Assembly (NCBI RefSeq): GCF_009671205.1
Contig: NZ_CP045309.1
Coordinates: 2,046,001-2,110,000, forward strand
From: Micromonospora terminaliae
GTDB taxonomy: Bacteria > Actinomycetota > Actinomycetes > Mycobacteriales > Micromonosporaceae
Direction of reading: 5' to 3'
Length of the DNA stretch: 64,000 nt
In this document: positions 16,187-24,367 of the stretch, piece after piece
Position numbering within the stretch: the stretch's first letter is position 1
How the letters are laid out: every line of letters starts with the position of its first letter
Notes under the pieces: generated by a model
Told to the model about the DNA's origin: nothing
Seen by the model: the letters and a program-made list of their open reading frames with translations, nothing else
Database searches by the model: none
Translations under genes and position numbers: made by a program

Positions 16187-16864
16187 ATGAATACCAGCAT
16201 CTCGACGGCGATCAACCGGCACGCGTGGGACCGGCAAGCACTCCTCGCGCTGCCCGACGACCGACCGATGACTCCGGGCCGAGTCGAGTGGACGCAGTAT
16301 CCGGGCCACGGCCCAGGGATCGAGTTGTTCGGCCAGGTGAGCGGGCTGACCGTAGCCGAACTCGGCTGCGGCAACGGTGACAACCTGACACCGCTGGCAC
16401 TACGCGACGCCGACTGCGTCGGGGTGGATGTCGCACCGCTGCAGATCACCCGGGCACGTACCCGCTGGGGCCACCTGCCGATCCGCTTCCACTGCGCCGA
16501 CGCGCGCATCTTCCTCGCCCGCACGCACCCGCTGGATATCTGCTTCTCGATCTTCGGGGCGGTCGGATTGTGCCCGCCTGATCAGCTCCTACCGCTGATC
16601 TCACGACAACTGCGTCCCGGCGGCCGGCTGCTGTTCTCCGTACCGCACCCGCGCTGGCTCGGCTCACGTCGGGCCATAATGCGGCTGGCGGACGGGAGCC
16701 GGGTACCCGTCGCCCGCTGGACGTCGGGGCCGCAGGGCTGGAAAGCCGCCATCACCGCATCCGGACTTAGATGCCTGGACGTAGCGACCATCGACAGCCC
16801 GACCGGTGAGGTCTGCTGCCTGCTCGTGAGCGCGCAGAGGGCCGGCGGAGATTCCAATGCCTGA
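16187..16864 (+). CDS. SAM-dependent methyltransferase (class I)
   Basis: 225 residues. VAELGCGNGDNL at about residue 57 is the SAM-binding motif I, followed by DCVGVDVAPLQITRAR (acidic end of strand 2), FHCADARIFL, and DICFSIFGAVGLCPPDQL with the post-core LRPGGRLLFSVPHPRW. This is the layout of small-molecule or protein class I methyltransferases. There is no DNA-methylase motif. In the operon it follows two unknown proteins and precedes a small Cys protein. Substrate unknown. Confidence 0.85.
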   Translation: MNTSISTAINRHAWDRQALLALPDDRPMTPGRVEWTQYPGHGPGIELFGQVSGLTVAELGCGNGDNLTPLALRDADCVGVDVAPLQITRARTRWGHLPIRFHCADARIFLARTHPLDICFSIFGAVGLCPPDQLLPLISRQLRPGGRLLFSVPHPRWLGSRRAIMRLADGSRVPVARWTSGPQGWKAAITASGLRCLDVATIDSPTGEVCCLLVSAQRAGGDSNA

Positions 16865-17146
16865 GTCTGCTGACCACGCGACATCACCGACGGTGCCCAA
16901 CCGGCGCAGGGCTCAGCGCTCCGGCTTGATGACATTCAGTGGTTACTCGGCCTTGACCTCACGCCCGGCATCCCCGTTGACGTGGTCGTGCACCGGACTT
17001 CAACCAACAACGCGAAGCCCAGCGACCGGTGGCTACGGGTGCTACGACAACGCCCCGAGTGCGAGTACATCGCTCTCGACCCAGCATCCGCCCTGGATCG
17101 AGATGGTTGGCAGGGCCTTCGCCCTAGGCCGAACTGCGAGGCCGCG

Positions 17147-17383
17147 ATGAGCCCGATCGACGACAGCTACCGCCCCGCGGATGTCTTCGACTCGGCCCGC
17201 CGGACAGCGCAACAGCACGCCGACGGCCACACCTGCTTCAACTGCACTGACAGCACGACCTGCACCCAGTACGGATGGGCCGTTGACGAACTGCCCCGGT
17301 ATCCCGGCGGGCGCGACGTTCTGAGGAAGCTCAAGATCCCCGTTCCCGTTGAAGTCCCGAGCGAGGAAGGCCAGCAGCGGTGA
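17147..17383 (+). CDS. Small Cys-containing protein
   Basis: 78 residues from ATG 17147, with GCGAGG upstream. The core reads ARRTAQQHADGHTCFNCTDS and TTCTQYGWAVDELP, with three Cys in the pattern C-x2-C-x5-C, then YPGGRDVLRKLK. It may bind a metal. The same frame stays open upstream to about 16871 without a good start and also reads protein-like (LLGLDLTPGIPVDVVVH), so an N-terminal part may have been lost or a GTG at 16982 used. Its stop overlaps the GPP34 gene start (GTGA). Confidence 0.5.
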   Translation: MSPIDDSYRPADVFDSARRTAQQHADGHTCFNCTDSTTCTQYGWAVDELPRYPGGRDVLRKLKIPVPVEVPSEEGQQR

Positions 17384-18117
17384 TCCCCACACCCCTTGGC
17401 GCAGAAGATCACCGACCGGTAGTGCACCTGCACCTGGAGTCCACACCCGCGAGACACCGGCAGCCGCGGGGGAGTGGCTCGGATCGGCCACCGCTGCTGG
17501 CTGACGAGTTCTTCCTGATCGCGCACGACGACCAGACCGGCCGGCCCCGGCTGCACCAGAGCGCGATCACTCACGGGCTGGCCGCCGCGCTGCTCGGCGA
17601 GCTGGGTGCCGCCGGGCGGATCTCGTTCGACCGCGGGCACATCTACGTGCTTGACCACCGGCCGCCCGCCGACGCTCTGCAACACCTCATCCTGGACCGG
17701 CTCGTCGGCGAACCGCAGCACACCGCCACCCGCACGTGGCTGTCGTACCTCGCGGCGACTGCCCACGATGAGGTCGCGCGACGGTTGTGGCAGGCCGGCA
17801 AGGTGGAACCGCAGCAGCAGCGGCGCTTCCTCCGCACGGTGACGGTGCACGTTCCGGCGGACATGAACGTCGCTGCCTGGTCGTGGGCACGCCTGTCAAC
17901 GAAGCTGCGTCAGTACGAGGACCTGGACGCGTTCGACCTGGCCTTGGCCGGCATCGCGGCGTCCTGCCGCCTGGACCAGTTCATCCTCGACGGCGCGCCC
18001 TACGCGGTCGGCGCGCACCTGCGGCGCCTGCTGGCAGCCGCCCCGCCGCCGATGCGTGAACTCCTCGCCGACCTGGACACGGCGATCGGTCACACCGTTC
18101 TGAGCCATCGCACCTGA
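17380..18117 (+). CDS. GPP34 (GOLPH3/Vps74-like) family protein
   Basis: 245 residues, GTG at 17380 overlapping the preceding stop. After a 35-residue polar lead, LLADEFFLIAHDDQTGRPRL and GLAAALLGELGAAGRISF match the start of the GPP34 fold; later LSYLAATAHDEVARRLWQAG and LDQFILDG fit the helical remainder. In eukaryotes the family binds phosphoinositides; in actinomycetes it is common and of unknown role, possibly at the membrane surface. It precedes an APC permease in what looks like one operon. Confidence 0.85.
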   Translation: MIPTPLGAEDHRPVVHLHLESTPARHRQPRGSGSDRPPLLADEFFLIAHDDQTGRPRLHQSAITHGLAAALLGELGAAGRISFDRGHIYVLDHRPPADALQHLILDRLVGEPQHTATRTWLSYLAATAHDEVARRLWQAGKVEPQQQRRFLRTVTVHVPADMNVAAWSWARLSTKLRQYEDLDAFDLALAGIAASCRLDQFILDGAPYAVGAHLRRLLAAAPPPMRELLADLDTAIGHTVLSHRT

Positions 18118-18180
18118 GCGCAGCTGCGGCGAACCACCCCACCGTTCACCCTTCAACCCCGTGAGAGGGGCAGCCTTCCC

Positions 18181-19677
18181 ATGCCCAGACCTCATCCTGA
18201 CACCGTGTCGGCTGTCCTCGCGCGCGGCCGGCTCGGCATCCCCGCCGTGGTGTTCTTCGTCGTGGCGGCCGCCGCGCCGCTGACAGCCGTCGCCGGCGGC
18301 GCGACCACCGGTTACGCCGTCACCGGCGTGCTCGGCATCCCCCTGGCCTATCTGGTGGTCGCCGGCGTGCTGGCCCTGTTCGCCGTCGGCTACGTGGCCA
18401 TGTCCCGCCGGATCGTCAACGCCGGCGCGTTCTACACCTACGTCACCCGAGGCCTCGGCAGGCCAGCCGGCGTCGCCGCCGCGATCGTCGCCCTGCTCGC
18501 CTACAACGCCATGCAGATCGGCCTGTACGGCGTCTTCGGCGCGGTCCTGTCCGGGTTCCTCAACGACCGGTTCGGGATGAACACCACCTGGTGGCTGTGC
18601 GCCGTCATCGCCTGCGCGGTGATCGCCGTGCTCGGCCTGCTGCGCATCGACCTCAACGGTAAGGTCCTCGCCGTCCTACTGGTCGCCGAGTGCATCATCG
18701 CCCTGGTCTATGACGCGGTGATGGTCGCCCGACCCGTCAACGATCTCGGCGTCAGCTTCGACACCCTCGCCCCGGGCAACCTGATCGGGCCTGGCCTCGG
18801 CGCCGCCCTCGTCACGGGCATCGCCGGGTTCGTCGGCTTCGAAGGAACCACGGTATTCGCCGAGGAGACCAAGGACCCCCAACGGACGGTGCCCCGCGCC
18901 ACGTACATCGCCGTGGCGGTCACCGGCCTGCTGTACGGGCTGTCGGCGTGGGCCATGTCGGTCGCTACCGGACCCGACCAGATCGTCGCAGCCGCCCAGA
19001 CCGAGGGCACCGACCTCATCTTCAACCTCGTGTCCCCGCACCTCACCTCGTCGCTGGTGACCCTCGGCCGGTGGCTGTTCATCACCTCACTGTTCGCCGC
19101 CCTACTCTCCTTCCACCACACGGTCGCCCGGTACGCGTTCGCGCTCGGCCGCGAACGGGTCCTCCCCAGCGTCCTCGGCCGGACCAGCCGGCGCACCGGC
19201 GCGCCGAAAGCCGGCTCGATCCTCCAGAGCGTCCTCGCCGTGGCCGTGCTCACCGGGTACGTGCTGGCCGACGCCGACCCGATCGTGCACCTGTTCTTCT
19301 GGCTCACCTCCCTCGGCGCGCTCGGCGTACTCATCCTGATGACCGCCACCTCGGTCGCCGTGGTCAGCTACTTCACCCGGATCGCCCACCACGACGGCAG
19401 GTGGCGCACTGCCGTCGCGCCGGTCCTGTCCGCCCTGGCCCTCGGCGCGATCCTCGTCGTCACCGTCGAACAGTTCGACGCCCTACTTGGTGTCGACCCG
19501 ACCTCCCCGCTGCGATGGATGTTCCCCGCCAGCTACGCCGTCGCCGCGGCGACCGGGCTGGCATGGGCGTTCACGCTGCGCGCCGCCCGGCCCGACGTCT
19601 ACCAGACGATCGGCCTCGGCGCCGACAGCGCAACAGCGCCCCTTCGCACACCCGATTCCGTCCGCCAGCCCGCCTGA
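18181..19677 (+). CDS. APC-superfamily amino-acid/polyamine permease
   Basis: 498 residues with about 12 membrane helices. The first helix region VVFFVVAAAAPLTAVAGGAT, then GAFYTYVTRGLGRPAGVAAA (helix 2-3) and GFVGFEGTTVFAEETKDPQRTVPRA (about 215-240), is the APC consensus loop including the 'FxGFE...EE.K.P.R..PRA' signature. It likely takes up or exchanges an amino acid or amine across the cytoplasmic membrane. The ATG at 18181 has GTGAGAGGGG upstream. Two acetyltransferase genes follow within 12 bp, so the transported amine may be acetylated (inference). Confidence 0.9.
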   Translation: MPRPHPDTVSAVLARGRLGIPAVVFFVVAAAAPLTAVAGGATTGYAVTGVLGIPLAYLVVAGVLALFAVGYVAMSRRIVNAGAFYTYVTRGLGRPAGVAAAIVALLAYNAMQIGLYGVFGAVLSGFLNDRFGMNTTWWLCAVIACAVIAVLGLLRIDLNGKVLAVLLVAECIIALVYDAVMVARPVNDLGVSFDTLAPGNLIGPGLGAALVTGIAGFVGFEGTTVFAEETKDPQRTVPRATYIAVAVTGLLYGLSAWAMSVATGPDQIVAAAQTEGTDLIFNLVSPHLTSSLVTLGRWLFITSLFAALLSFHHTVARYAFALGRERVLPSVLGRTSRRTGAPKAGSILQSVLAVAVLTGYVLADADPIVHLFFWLTSLGALGVLILMTATSVAVVSYFTRIAHHDGRWRTAVAPVLSALALGAILVVTVEQFDALLGVDPTSPLRWMFPASYAVAAATGLAWAFTLRAARPDVYQTIGLGADSATAPLRTPDSVRQPA

Positions 19678-19688
19678 GGAGCCACAGT

Positions 19689-20345
19689 ATGTTCACAACC
19701 CGCGCAGACCTCACCGTGCGGCAGGCCACCCCCGACGACGTGCCAGCGCTGCTGCCCGTGCTGGCGCAGGCGTTCTCCACCGGCACGGTCGCCGAGTGGG
19801 CGGTCCCCGAGACCGCCGACCGGACGGAGGTGTTCACCGGCTACTTCCGGTACATGCTCGCCCTCGGCCTGAGCGACGGCAGAGTCGACACCACCGACGA
19901 CCTGTCCGGGGCGGCGATCTGGTACCGGCGCGACGAGACACCCCCACCGGACTCCGACCATCTATACGGGCTGGAGGAAGCCACCGGCCGGTACGCGCCG
20001 AAGTTCCTGCTGCTCGACGCGATGTTCGAAGCCCGCCACCCGCGCCTACCGCACGCCTACCTCGCCTACCTCGGCGTCGACCCGGCCGTGCAGAGCCGGG
20101 GCGTCGGGTCAGCGCTGCTCGCCCACGCCCACGAAGGGTTGGACGCCGAGAACCTGCCCGCGTACCTGGAGGCCAGCAACCCCCGCAACCGCGACCTGTA
20201 CGCCCGCCACGGCTACGAGGCCGGGCTGCCGATGCAGCCGACATCGTCCGGGCCACCCTTCTGGCCGATGTGGCGCGGCCAGCTCAACGGCGGCGTCCGC
20301 TCGTCGTTCCCGCCGCCCAATCCCTACTACCGGCGGCCGCGGTGA
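19689..20345 (+). CDS. GNAT-family N-acetyltransferase
   Basis: 218 residues from ATG 19689 with GAGGAGCC upstream. VRQATPDDVPALLPVLAQAF is the GNAT N-terminal strand and helix; LAYLGVDPAVQSRGVGSALL holds the acetyl-CoA loop (Q/RxxGxG/A as QSRGVGSA), and YLEASNPRNRDLYARHGYEA is the usual C-terminal motif. The N-terminal half keeps a 'FRYML...' helix seen in antibiotic-tolerance-type members. It probably acetylates a small amine. The next GNAT gene overlaps it by four bases. Confidence 0.9.
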   Translation: MFTTRADLTVRQATPDDVPALLPVLAQAFSTGTVAEWAVPETADRTEVFTGYFRYMLALGLSDGRVDTTDDLSGAAIWYRRDETPPPDSDHLYGLEEATGRYAPKFLLLDAMFEARHPRLPHAYLAYLGVDPAVQSRGVGSALLAHAHEGLDAENLPAYLEASNPRNRDLYARHGYEAGLPMQPTSSGPPFWPMWRGQLNGGVRSSFPPPNPYYRRPR

Positions 20346-20956
20346 ACGCCGCCATGACCACCTCCGTACGCCGGGCGCGCCCGGCCGACGTTCCCGCCAT
20401 CACCGCACTGCTGGTCGACGCCCTGTCCCGGGACCCAGTCGCCGAGTGGCTGGTGCCGGACGCCGACAACCGACTGGACGTCCTGCACCGGCTCCTCGCC
20501 GTCGACGTCGACCACGCCATCGAAACCGGCCACGTCGACGTGGCAGGGGACTGGTCAGCGGTCGCGGTGTGGCGCCGCCACGACCTGGACGCGCAACAAT
20601 GGGCGCTCGGCGACTACCACCTGACCACGTTCGCAGGCCAGGCGGCTCCCCGCTTCGACGAGCTGAACGCCGCGGTACGCAGCTACCGGTCCGACGCGCC
20701 GCACCACTGGCTGTCCTGGCTCGCCGTGCAACCCAGCTACGGCTGGCCGGTCGCCGGCGAACTGCTGCACCAGCACCACCAGATGGTCGACCGGACCGGC
20801 CACCCGGTGTACGCCGTCGTCACCACCGAGGGCGCCCGAGACCTGCTCTGCCAGCACGGCTACCGAGCGGACTTACCGCTACACCTGCCCAGCGGCCCGA
20901 GGCTCTGGCCACTGACCCGCGCCGGCCGCCCGATTCCGAACAACAGCACCAGCTGA
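20342..20956 (+). CDS. Second GNAT-like protein (acetyl-CoA loop degenerate)
   Basis: 204 residues if the overlapping GTG at 20342 is used; ATG 20354 (MTTSVRRARPADVPAITALL) is the alternative. The start closely resembles that of its neighbour (VRxAxPxDVPAxxxxL), so the pair arose by duplication. In the acetyl-CoA site, however, WLSWLAVQPSYGWPVAGELL replaces the RGVGSALL loop, so the Gly-rich turn is lost. The C-terminus GARDLLCQHGYRADLPLHLP keeps the fold. It may be inactive or a partner subunit of the first GNAT. Confidence 0.75.
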   Translation: MNAAMTTSVRRARPADVPAITALLVDALSRDPVAEWLVPDADNRLDVLHRLLAVDVDHAIETGHVDVAGDWSAVAVWRRHDLDAQQWALGDYHLTTFAGQAAPRFDELNAAVRSYRSDAPHHWLSWLAVQPSYGWPVAGELLHQHHQMVDRTGHPVYAVVTTEGARDLLCQHGYRADLPLHLPSGPRLWPLTRAGRPIPNNSTS

Positions 20957-21012
20957 ACGGTCCTCCGGTGAAGCCCGACCGCCCTGCCTCCAGCGGCCGG
21001 GACACCCTGAAG

Positions 21013-21083
21013 GGCCCGGAAGGTGTCACCGCGCAGGTCCGCAGGGGGTGCGGACCCGCCACCCGAGGTCACCCTTCCGGGCC
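21013..21083. terminator. Nested double hairpin closing the operon
   Basis: GGCCCGGAAGG at 21013-21023 pairs with CCTTCCGGGCC at 21073-21083. Inside it GGTCCGCA at 21036-21043 pairs with TGCGGACC at 21049-21056 around GGGGG. This is a strong structure 57 bp after the last GNAT gene. Confidence 0.75.
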
Positions 21084-21115
21084 ATTCAGCTGCGGTTGAC
21101 GATTACCCTTGGCCG

Positions 21116-21341
21116 GTGACGTCCACGGTCTGGTTCGTTGGAGTGTCGACAGGCAAGTCGTTAATCGATGAGGCGTTCCCGACCTGGATGGGCGACCTTG
21201 GCCTTGATGTACGCCTCGTCGGCCGCGACGTGCCTCTGGTCCCCTGCTGAGCCGTACCGCGCCTTGCTGACCGAGCTGGCCGGCAGCGATGACGTGCTCG
21301 GCGTCGTCACCCCGCCGGTCTACCTGCAGATTGGGCGGTGA
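21116..21341 (+). pseudogene. Shikimate-dehydrogenase-like gene remnant
   Basis: From GTG 21116 the frame reads STVWFVGVSTGKSLIDEAF, then WMGDLGLDVRLVGRDVPLV, which resembles the N-terminal domain of shikimate dehydrogenase family proteins (VGVSTG substrate-site segment). It stops at 21250, but a shifted frame continues AEPYRALLTELAGSDDVLGV and VVTPPVYLQIG to 21341. The rest of the enzyme, including the NADP domain, is missing. One frameshift near 21245 and a deletion explain it. Not functional. Confidence 0.55.
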
Positions 21342-21694
21342 CGCCTGGCAGAGCGAGATCACCAGGCGCAGACCTGGCACAACAGACCGCGAAACGGCAT
21401 GCGAGACGTCGGGACGCGGCGAGTACCGTACCCGAGGGTCCCGGGGCGATGGGTCCAACTTGGACCTGTCATGCCCGCCGCGGCTTCCGGTTCGAGCGCG
21501 GCTTCAGGCACCGGCCGTCAGCAAGAAGCCAGCGAAGCGCGTGACAACAACAGATATCCGCTGGCACAGGACGCAGGGCCTCCCATGCCAACGTCACCCG
21601 TCGACACTGTTCGGCGAGCGTCAGCGATCGAGCCGCCTTTACAAGGCAGAGGTCGGCGACGTGCTGGCCAGTGACGAGGCGCAGGCCGGGCGCC
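21342..21694. other. Intergenic, no gene seen
   Basis: No frame on either strand gives a recognisable protein; the sequence probably belongs to the decay region around the shikimate-dehydrogenase-like remnant. Confidence 0.4.
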
Positions 21695-22090
21695 TCACCG
21701 GCCTGCGCGGAGCCACAGCACCATGAGCGCCGCGCCGATACCGCCAAGCGCGAGGATCGCCCAACGGGGTAGTTGCCGCGACACCGGAGGGAGCGCGCAG
21801 CCCATGGGCTGGTAATCAACGGTCAGCTCCGCGTGCAGCGCCGGGAGCCGCTGGCCGCCAAACGCCGCCCGGTCGATGCCGCAGATGACCGGACCGCCTT
21901 CAGTGTCGGCCTGCACGAGCGCCGTCACTATGTGGCCGCCGCTGTCCCGTTGGACGGCTATCACGGTGCCGCGAAGCAGTTGCCCGGCCGGCGGGGGCGG
22001 CCCCAGGTCGGAGAAGAGACCGGCCAGAAGGATCAACACGGACGCCACCAGCCCCGAAATGGGGACCGCTGGATAGGCCCGGGGAAACAT
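21695..22090 (-). CDS. Small membrane protein with two flanking helices
   Basis: 131 residues. An N-terminal helix VPISGLVASVLILLAGLFSD, an extracytoplasmic beta-type middle (LLRGTVIAVQRDSGGHIVTA, LTVDYQPMGCALPP with two Cys at about 71 and 98), and a C-terminal helix WAILALGGIGAALMVLWL. The fold 'helix-domain-helix' with RGTVxAVQ resembles the DUF3592 type found twice near 48-49 kb, but similarity is low. Function unknown. The start ATG at 22090 lacks an obvious strong ribosome site. Confidence 0.65.
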   Translation of the reverse strand: MFPRAYPAVPISGLVASVLILLAGLFSDLGPPPPAGQLLRGTVIAVQRDSGGHIVTALVQADTEGGPVICGIDRAAFGGQRLPALHAELTVDYQPMGCALPPVSRQLPRWAILALGGIGAALMVLWLRAGR

Positions 22091-22147
22091 GCAGCGAGGC
22101 TAGTGCAGGCGATCAAGTCCACGCGGGGCCGAAGGTGACGCCGGCAG

Positions 22148-22716
22148 CTCGGGCCGCTGTTCGGGGTCTCACACTCGGCCGCGCACCGCGTCATAGATAG
22201 CCTCGGCCCACTGCTGGCCTTAGCGTCGTTCCGTCGCCGCCCGAAGGACCAGTCGCCATCGTTGACGGCACGTTGATCCCCACTCGTGACCACCGCCTCG
22301 CCGCACCGTCGAAGAACTACCGGTACTCGGCCAACCTGCAGGTAGCCATCGACGCCAACACGCGCCTGGTCATCGCCCTCGGCATCCCGCAGCCGGGCAA
22401 CCGCAACGACACCATCGTCTACCGCACCAGCGGCATCGCCGAGAAGCTCGCTGGGCGGGCAGTGATGGCCGACGGCGGCTACCTGGGCAACCCCGAAGTG
22501 ATCATCCCTTACCGCAAACCCCATGACCGCAGCCCGCTACCTGCCTGGAAAGAGGAGTTCAACGCCGAGCACCGCACCGTCCGCGCCCGCGTCGAACACA
22601 CCCTCGCCCGGCTGAAGACCTACAAGATCCTGCGCGACTACCGCCGCGCCGCCACCACACTGGCCGACACCGCCTCCGGCATCGCGCACCTTCACAACAT
22701 CGCACTCACCGCCTGA
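22148..22716 (+). mobile_element. IS5-family (DDE_Tnp_4-like) transposase remnant
   Basis: Frame A reads GPLFGVSHSAAHRVIDSLGP (HTH part). After a shift near 22245, frame B reads VAIVDGTLIPTRDHRLAAPS, NYRYSANLQVAIDANTRLVI, GNRNDTIVY, VMADGGYLGN and WKEEFNAEHRTVRARVEHTL, ARLKTYKILRDYRR. These contain the DDE-type core of this group (VDGT, the GN..D segment, ADGGY and the Glu helix). The N-terminus is missing and the frames do not join, so it is inactive. No terminal inverted repeats were identified. Confidence 0.8.
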
Positions 22717-22887
22717 GCGCAGCCGCTCTCGGAGAGCGACCCGCCGCGGGTTACGAGACACCGCTTAGGCCTCGCAACCCAACTGGCGACCACAGATCCA
22801 CTCGCGCCGTATCGAAAGACGTTGACGGAGATCATCTTGCTGGCTACGTTGATCACACCGTGACATTCTGATCATGCGGGGGCTTGA

Positions 22888-23577
22888 ATGTTTGTCGGAC
22901 CAACCTCGGGTGCGCGCATCCGTCCTACTCGCCGCGGGCTTGTTGCGATGGCTGCGTCGCTGCTGCTGGCCGCCGGTTCGACGTTGGTGGCGTCGCCAGC
23001 GTCGGCGGCCCCCGGGCGCCAGGCTGGGGCTAAGCTGCCCCTCCAACCGTCGATCAGCTTCCCGAACGGGGACAGCGTCGCTGCAGGTGGCCAGATTGCC
23101 ATCAGGTTCGACGCGAACGGTGACACCACGGTGACCAGGTTCCGGTACAGCCTCGACGACACGAACCTGGACAGCGAGGTGCCGGCGGCGCCGGACGGTA
23201 CGGCCAGTGTGACGATCGACGTCGGCAACGTGAGCGGTGAGCATCCGGTGTACGCGGTCGCGGTCGATCGCCACGGCCGGCTCAGCCCCATGTCGCAGGG
23301 GACCTTCACGGTCTCCGCCGCCTGGAACCTCAAGGGCCAGGCGATCGACGCGACCACCTGGCTGCCGGTGGAGGGGGCGACGATCCGGCTGGAACCGGCT
23401 GGGATCGAGGTTGTCACTGGCCCCGACGGCACTTTCCAGCTCGCCGTCGACCCGGGCCTCTACACCCTCACCGGCACCTACGCCGGCCCGCCCAGCCTCT
23501 ACGGCAGCCAGCAGCTGCAGCTTGACAACCAGGAGACGTGGTTCGACCTGTACCTGTTTCCGGACTCCGGGAGCTGA
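22888..23577 (+). CDS. Secreted two-domain beta protein
   Basis: 229 residues from ATG 22888. A Sec signal peptide (RRGLVAMAASLLLAAGSTLV, then ASPASAA, cleavage after SAA) is followed by an Ig-like domain (QIAIRFDANGDTTVTRFRYS, HPVYAVAVDRHGRLSP) and a carboxypeptidase-regulatory-like domain (LKGQAIDATTWLPVEGATIR, TGPDGTFQLAVDPGLYTLTG). This pairing is common in actinomycete extracellular proteins that bind surfaces or polymers. No catalytic site is visible. A strong hairpin follows 28 bp after the stop. Confidence 0.85.
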   Translation: MFVGPTSGARIRPTRRGLVAMAASLLLAAGSTLVASPASAAPGRQAGAKLPLQPSISFPNGDSVAAGGQIAIRFDANGDTTVTRFRYSLDDTNLDSEVPAAPDGTASVTIDVGNVSGEHPVYAVAVDRHGRLSPMSQGTFTVSAAWNLKGQAIDATTWLPVEGATIRLEPAGIEVVTGPDGTFQLAVDPGLYTLTGTYAGPPSLYGSQQLQLDNQETWFDLYLFPDSGS

Positions 23578-23605
23578 TGACCAGCCCGCCACGACGAAAC
23601 CGGAT

Positions 23606-23638
23606 CGATGGCCCCGGCGCTCAGTGCCGGGGCCATCG
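23606..23638. terminator. Hairpin terminator of secreted protein gene
   Basis: CGATGGCCCCGGC at 23606-23618 pairs perfectly (13 bp) with GCCGGGGCCATCG at 23626-23638, loop GCTCAGT, followed by TCGTCG. Confidence 0.85.
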
Positions 23639-23700
23639 TCGTACCGCCTGGTCAGCGCCGCTTGGTGCCCAGGTCCCGCTTTTGCCCGCTGCGTTGCCAC

Positions 23701-23867
23701 TCGCGACTAAGGGGTTCAGGCCTCGGCCTCATCAAGCCCGTGCCCGATGCAGCGGTCAACATCGGCCAGTAGAAGCGCGTCGTAGAGCTTGGCCCGGTCG
23801 CCCGCGCGTCCATCATCAGCCGACACCACGCCCGGCGGCCGTGGCTCAACCCGATTCCCAAGCTGAG
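23701..23867. repeat. Diverged long repeat, copy 1
   Basis: About 170 bp that matches 52604-52780 in the same orientation: TCGCGACTAAGGGGTTC, GCCCGTGCCCGAT, AGCGGTCAACATCGGCCAG, GAGCTTGGCCCGGTCGCC and AACCCGATTCCCAAGCTGA recur with few changes. On the minus strand it reads AKLYDALLLADVDRCIGHGL and DEAEA then stop, so the repeat may be the end of an old gene. A trace of the same motif (GTGCCCGATGCAACGGTCAACA) is at 32436-32457. Confidence 0.65.
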
Positions 23868-23944
23868 GTTAGACACCTTTCAAACTGACGGTGCGACGTG
23901 GGCGCGGCCTAGGCCGACAGTGATGCCGATACGACAGCTGCGCG

Positions 23945-24060
23945 CACGTGTTGCCGAGTTGGCCTATTGATAGATCGAGGCGGCCCGCAAGCGGGCCGCG
24001 TCGGCGGCGCTCGGCCTGCTGGCGGCGCAAGCGCCGGCATCGGCCGGCGCGCCGGCCAAT
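23945..24060. repeat. GC-rich palindromic intergenic repeat, copy 1
   Basis: The block around GATCGAGGCGGCCCGCAAG, then CGGGCCGCG, GGCCTGCTGGCG and GGCATCGGCCGGC matches 28752-28872 in order and orientation. It can fold into GGCCCGC-AAG-CGGGCC and GCCGGC-ATCG-GCCGGC hairpins, and in this copy also GGCGC-A-GCGCC. It resembles a REP-like or noncoding RNA element; no function is known to me. Confidence 0.65.
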
Positions 24061-24367
24061 GAGGGCATGCCTCCGGCGGGGGCCCGACTTGGCCGGCGTC
24101 GTCTTGGGGGACTCCTGGGTCTTGGATCGCTGCTAGGAGCTCATCCGTGCAGCTCGCCACGTCGCCCATCTTGATCTCACAATCCCTCGGTCGCCGCCCC
24201 GCCCTTGACGACTGCCATTGAGACTCGTCCGGTAGGGCGCTCCACCTTGTCCCCGTCCGAGGACGCCTGGAAGGTCTACGACTGCCCGATGAGGAGATCC
24301 TTAAGTAGTAACGACCGGCATCGTCGCAGCGATGATCAACGGAATATCGCGTTCCCGTGGAGATCAC
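24061..24367. other. Intergenic, nothing recognised
   Basis: Lies between the palindromic repeat and the stop of the convergent CU044_5270-like gene. No gene, tRNA or strong terminator was seen. Confidence 0.4.
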
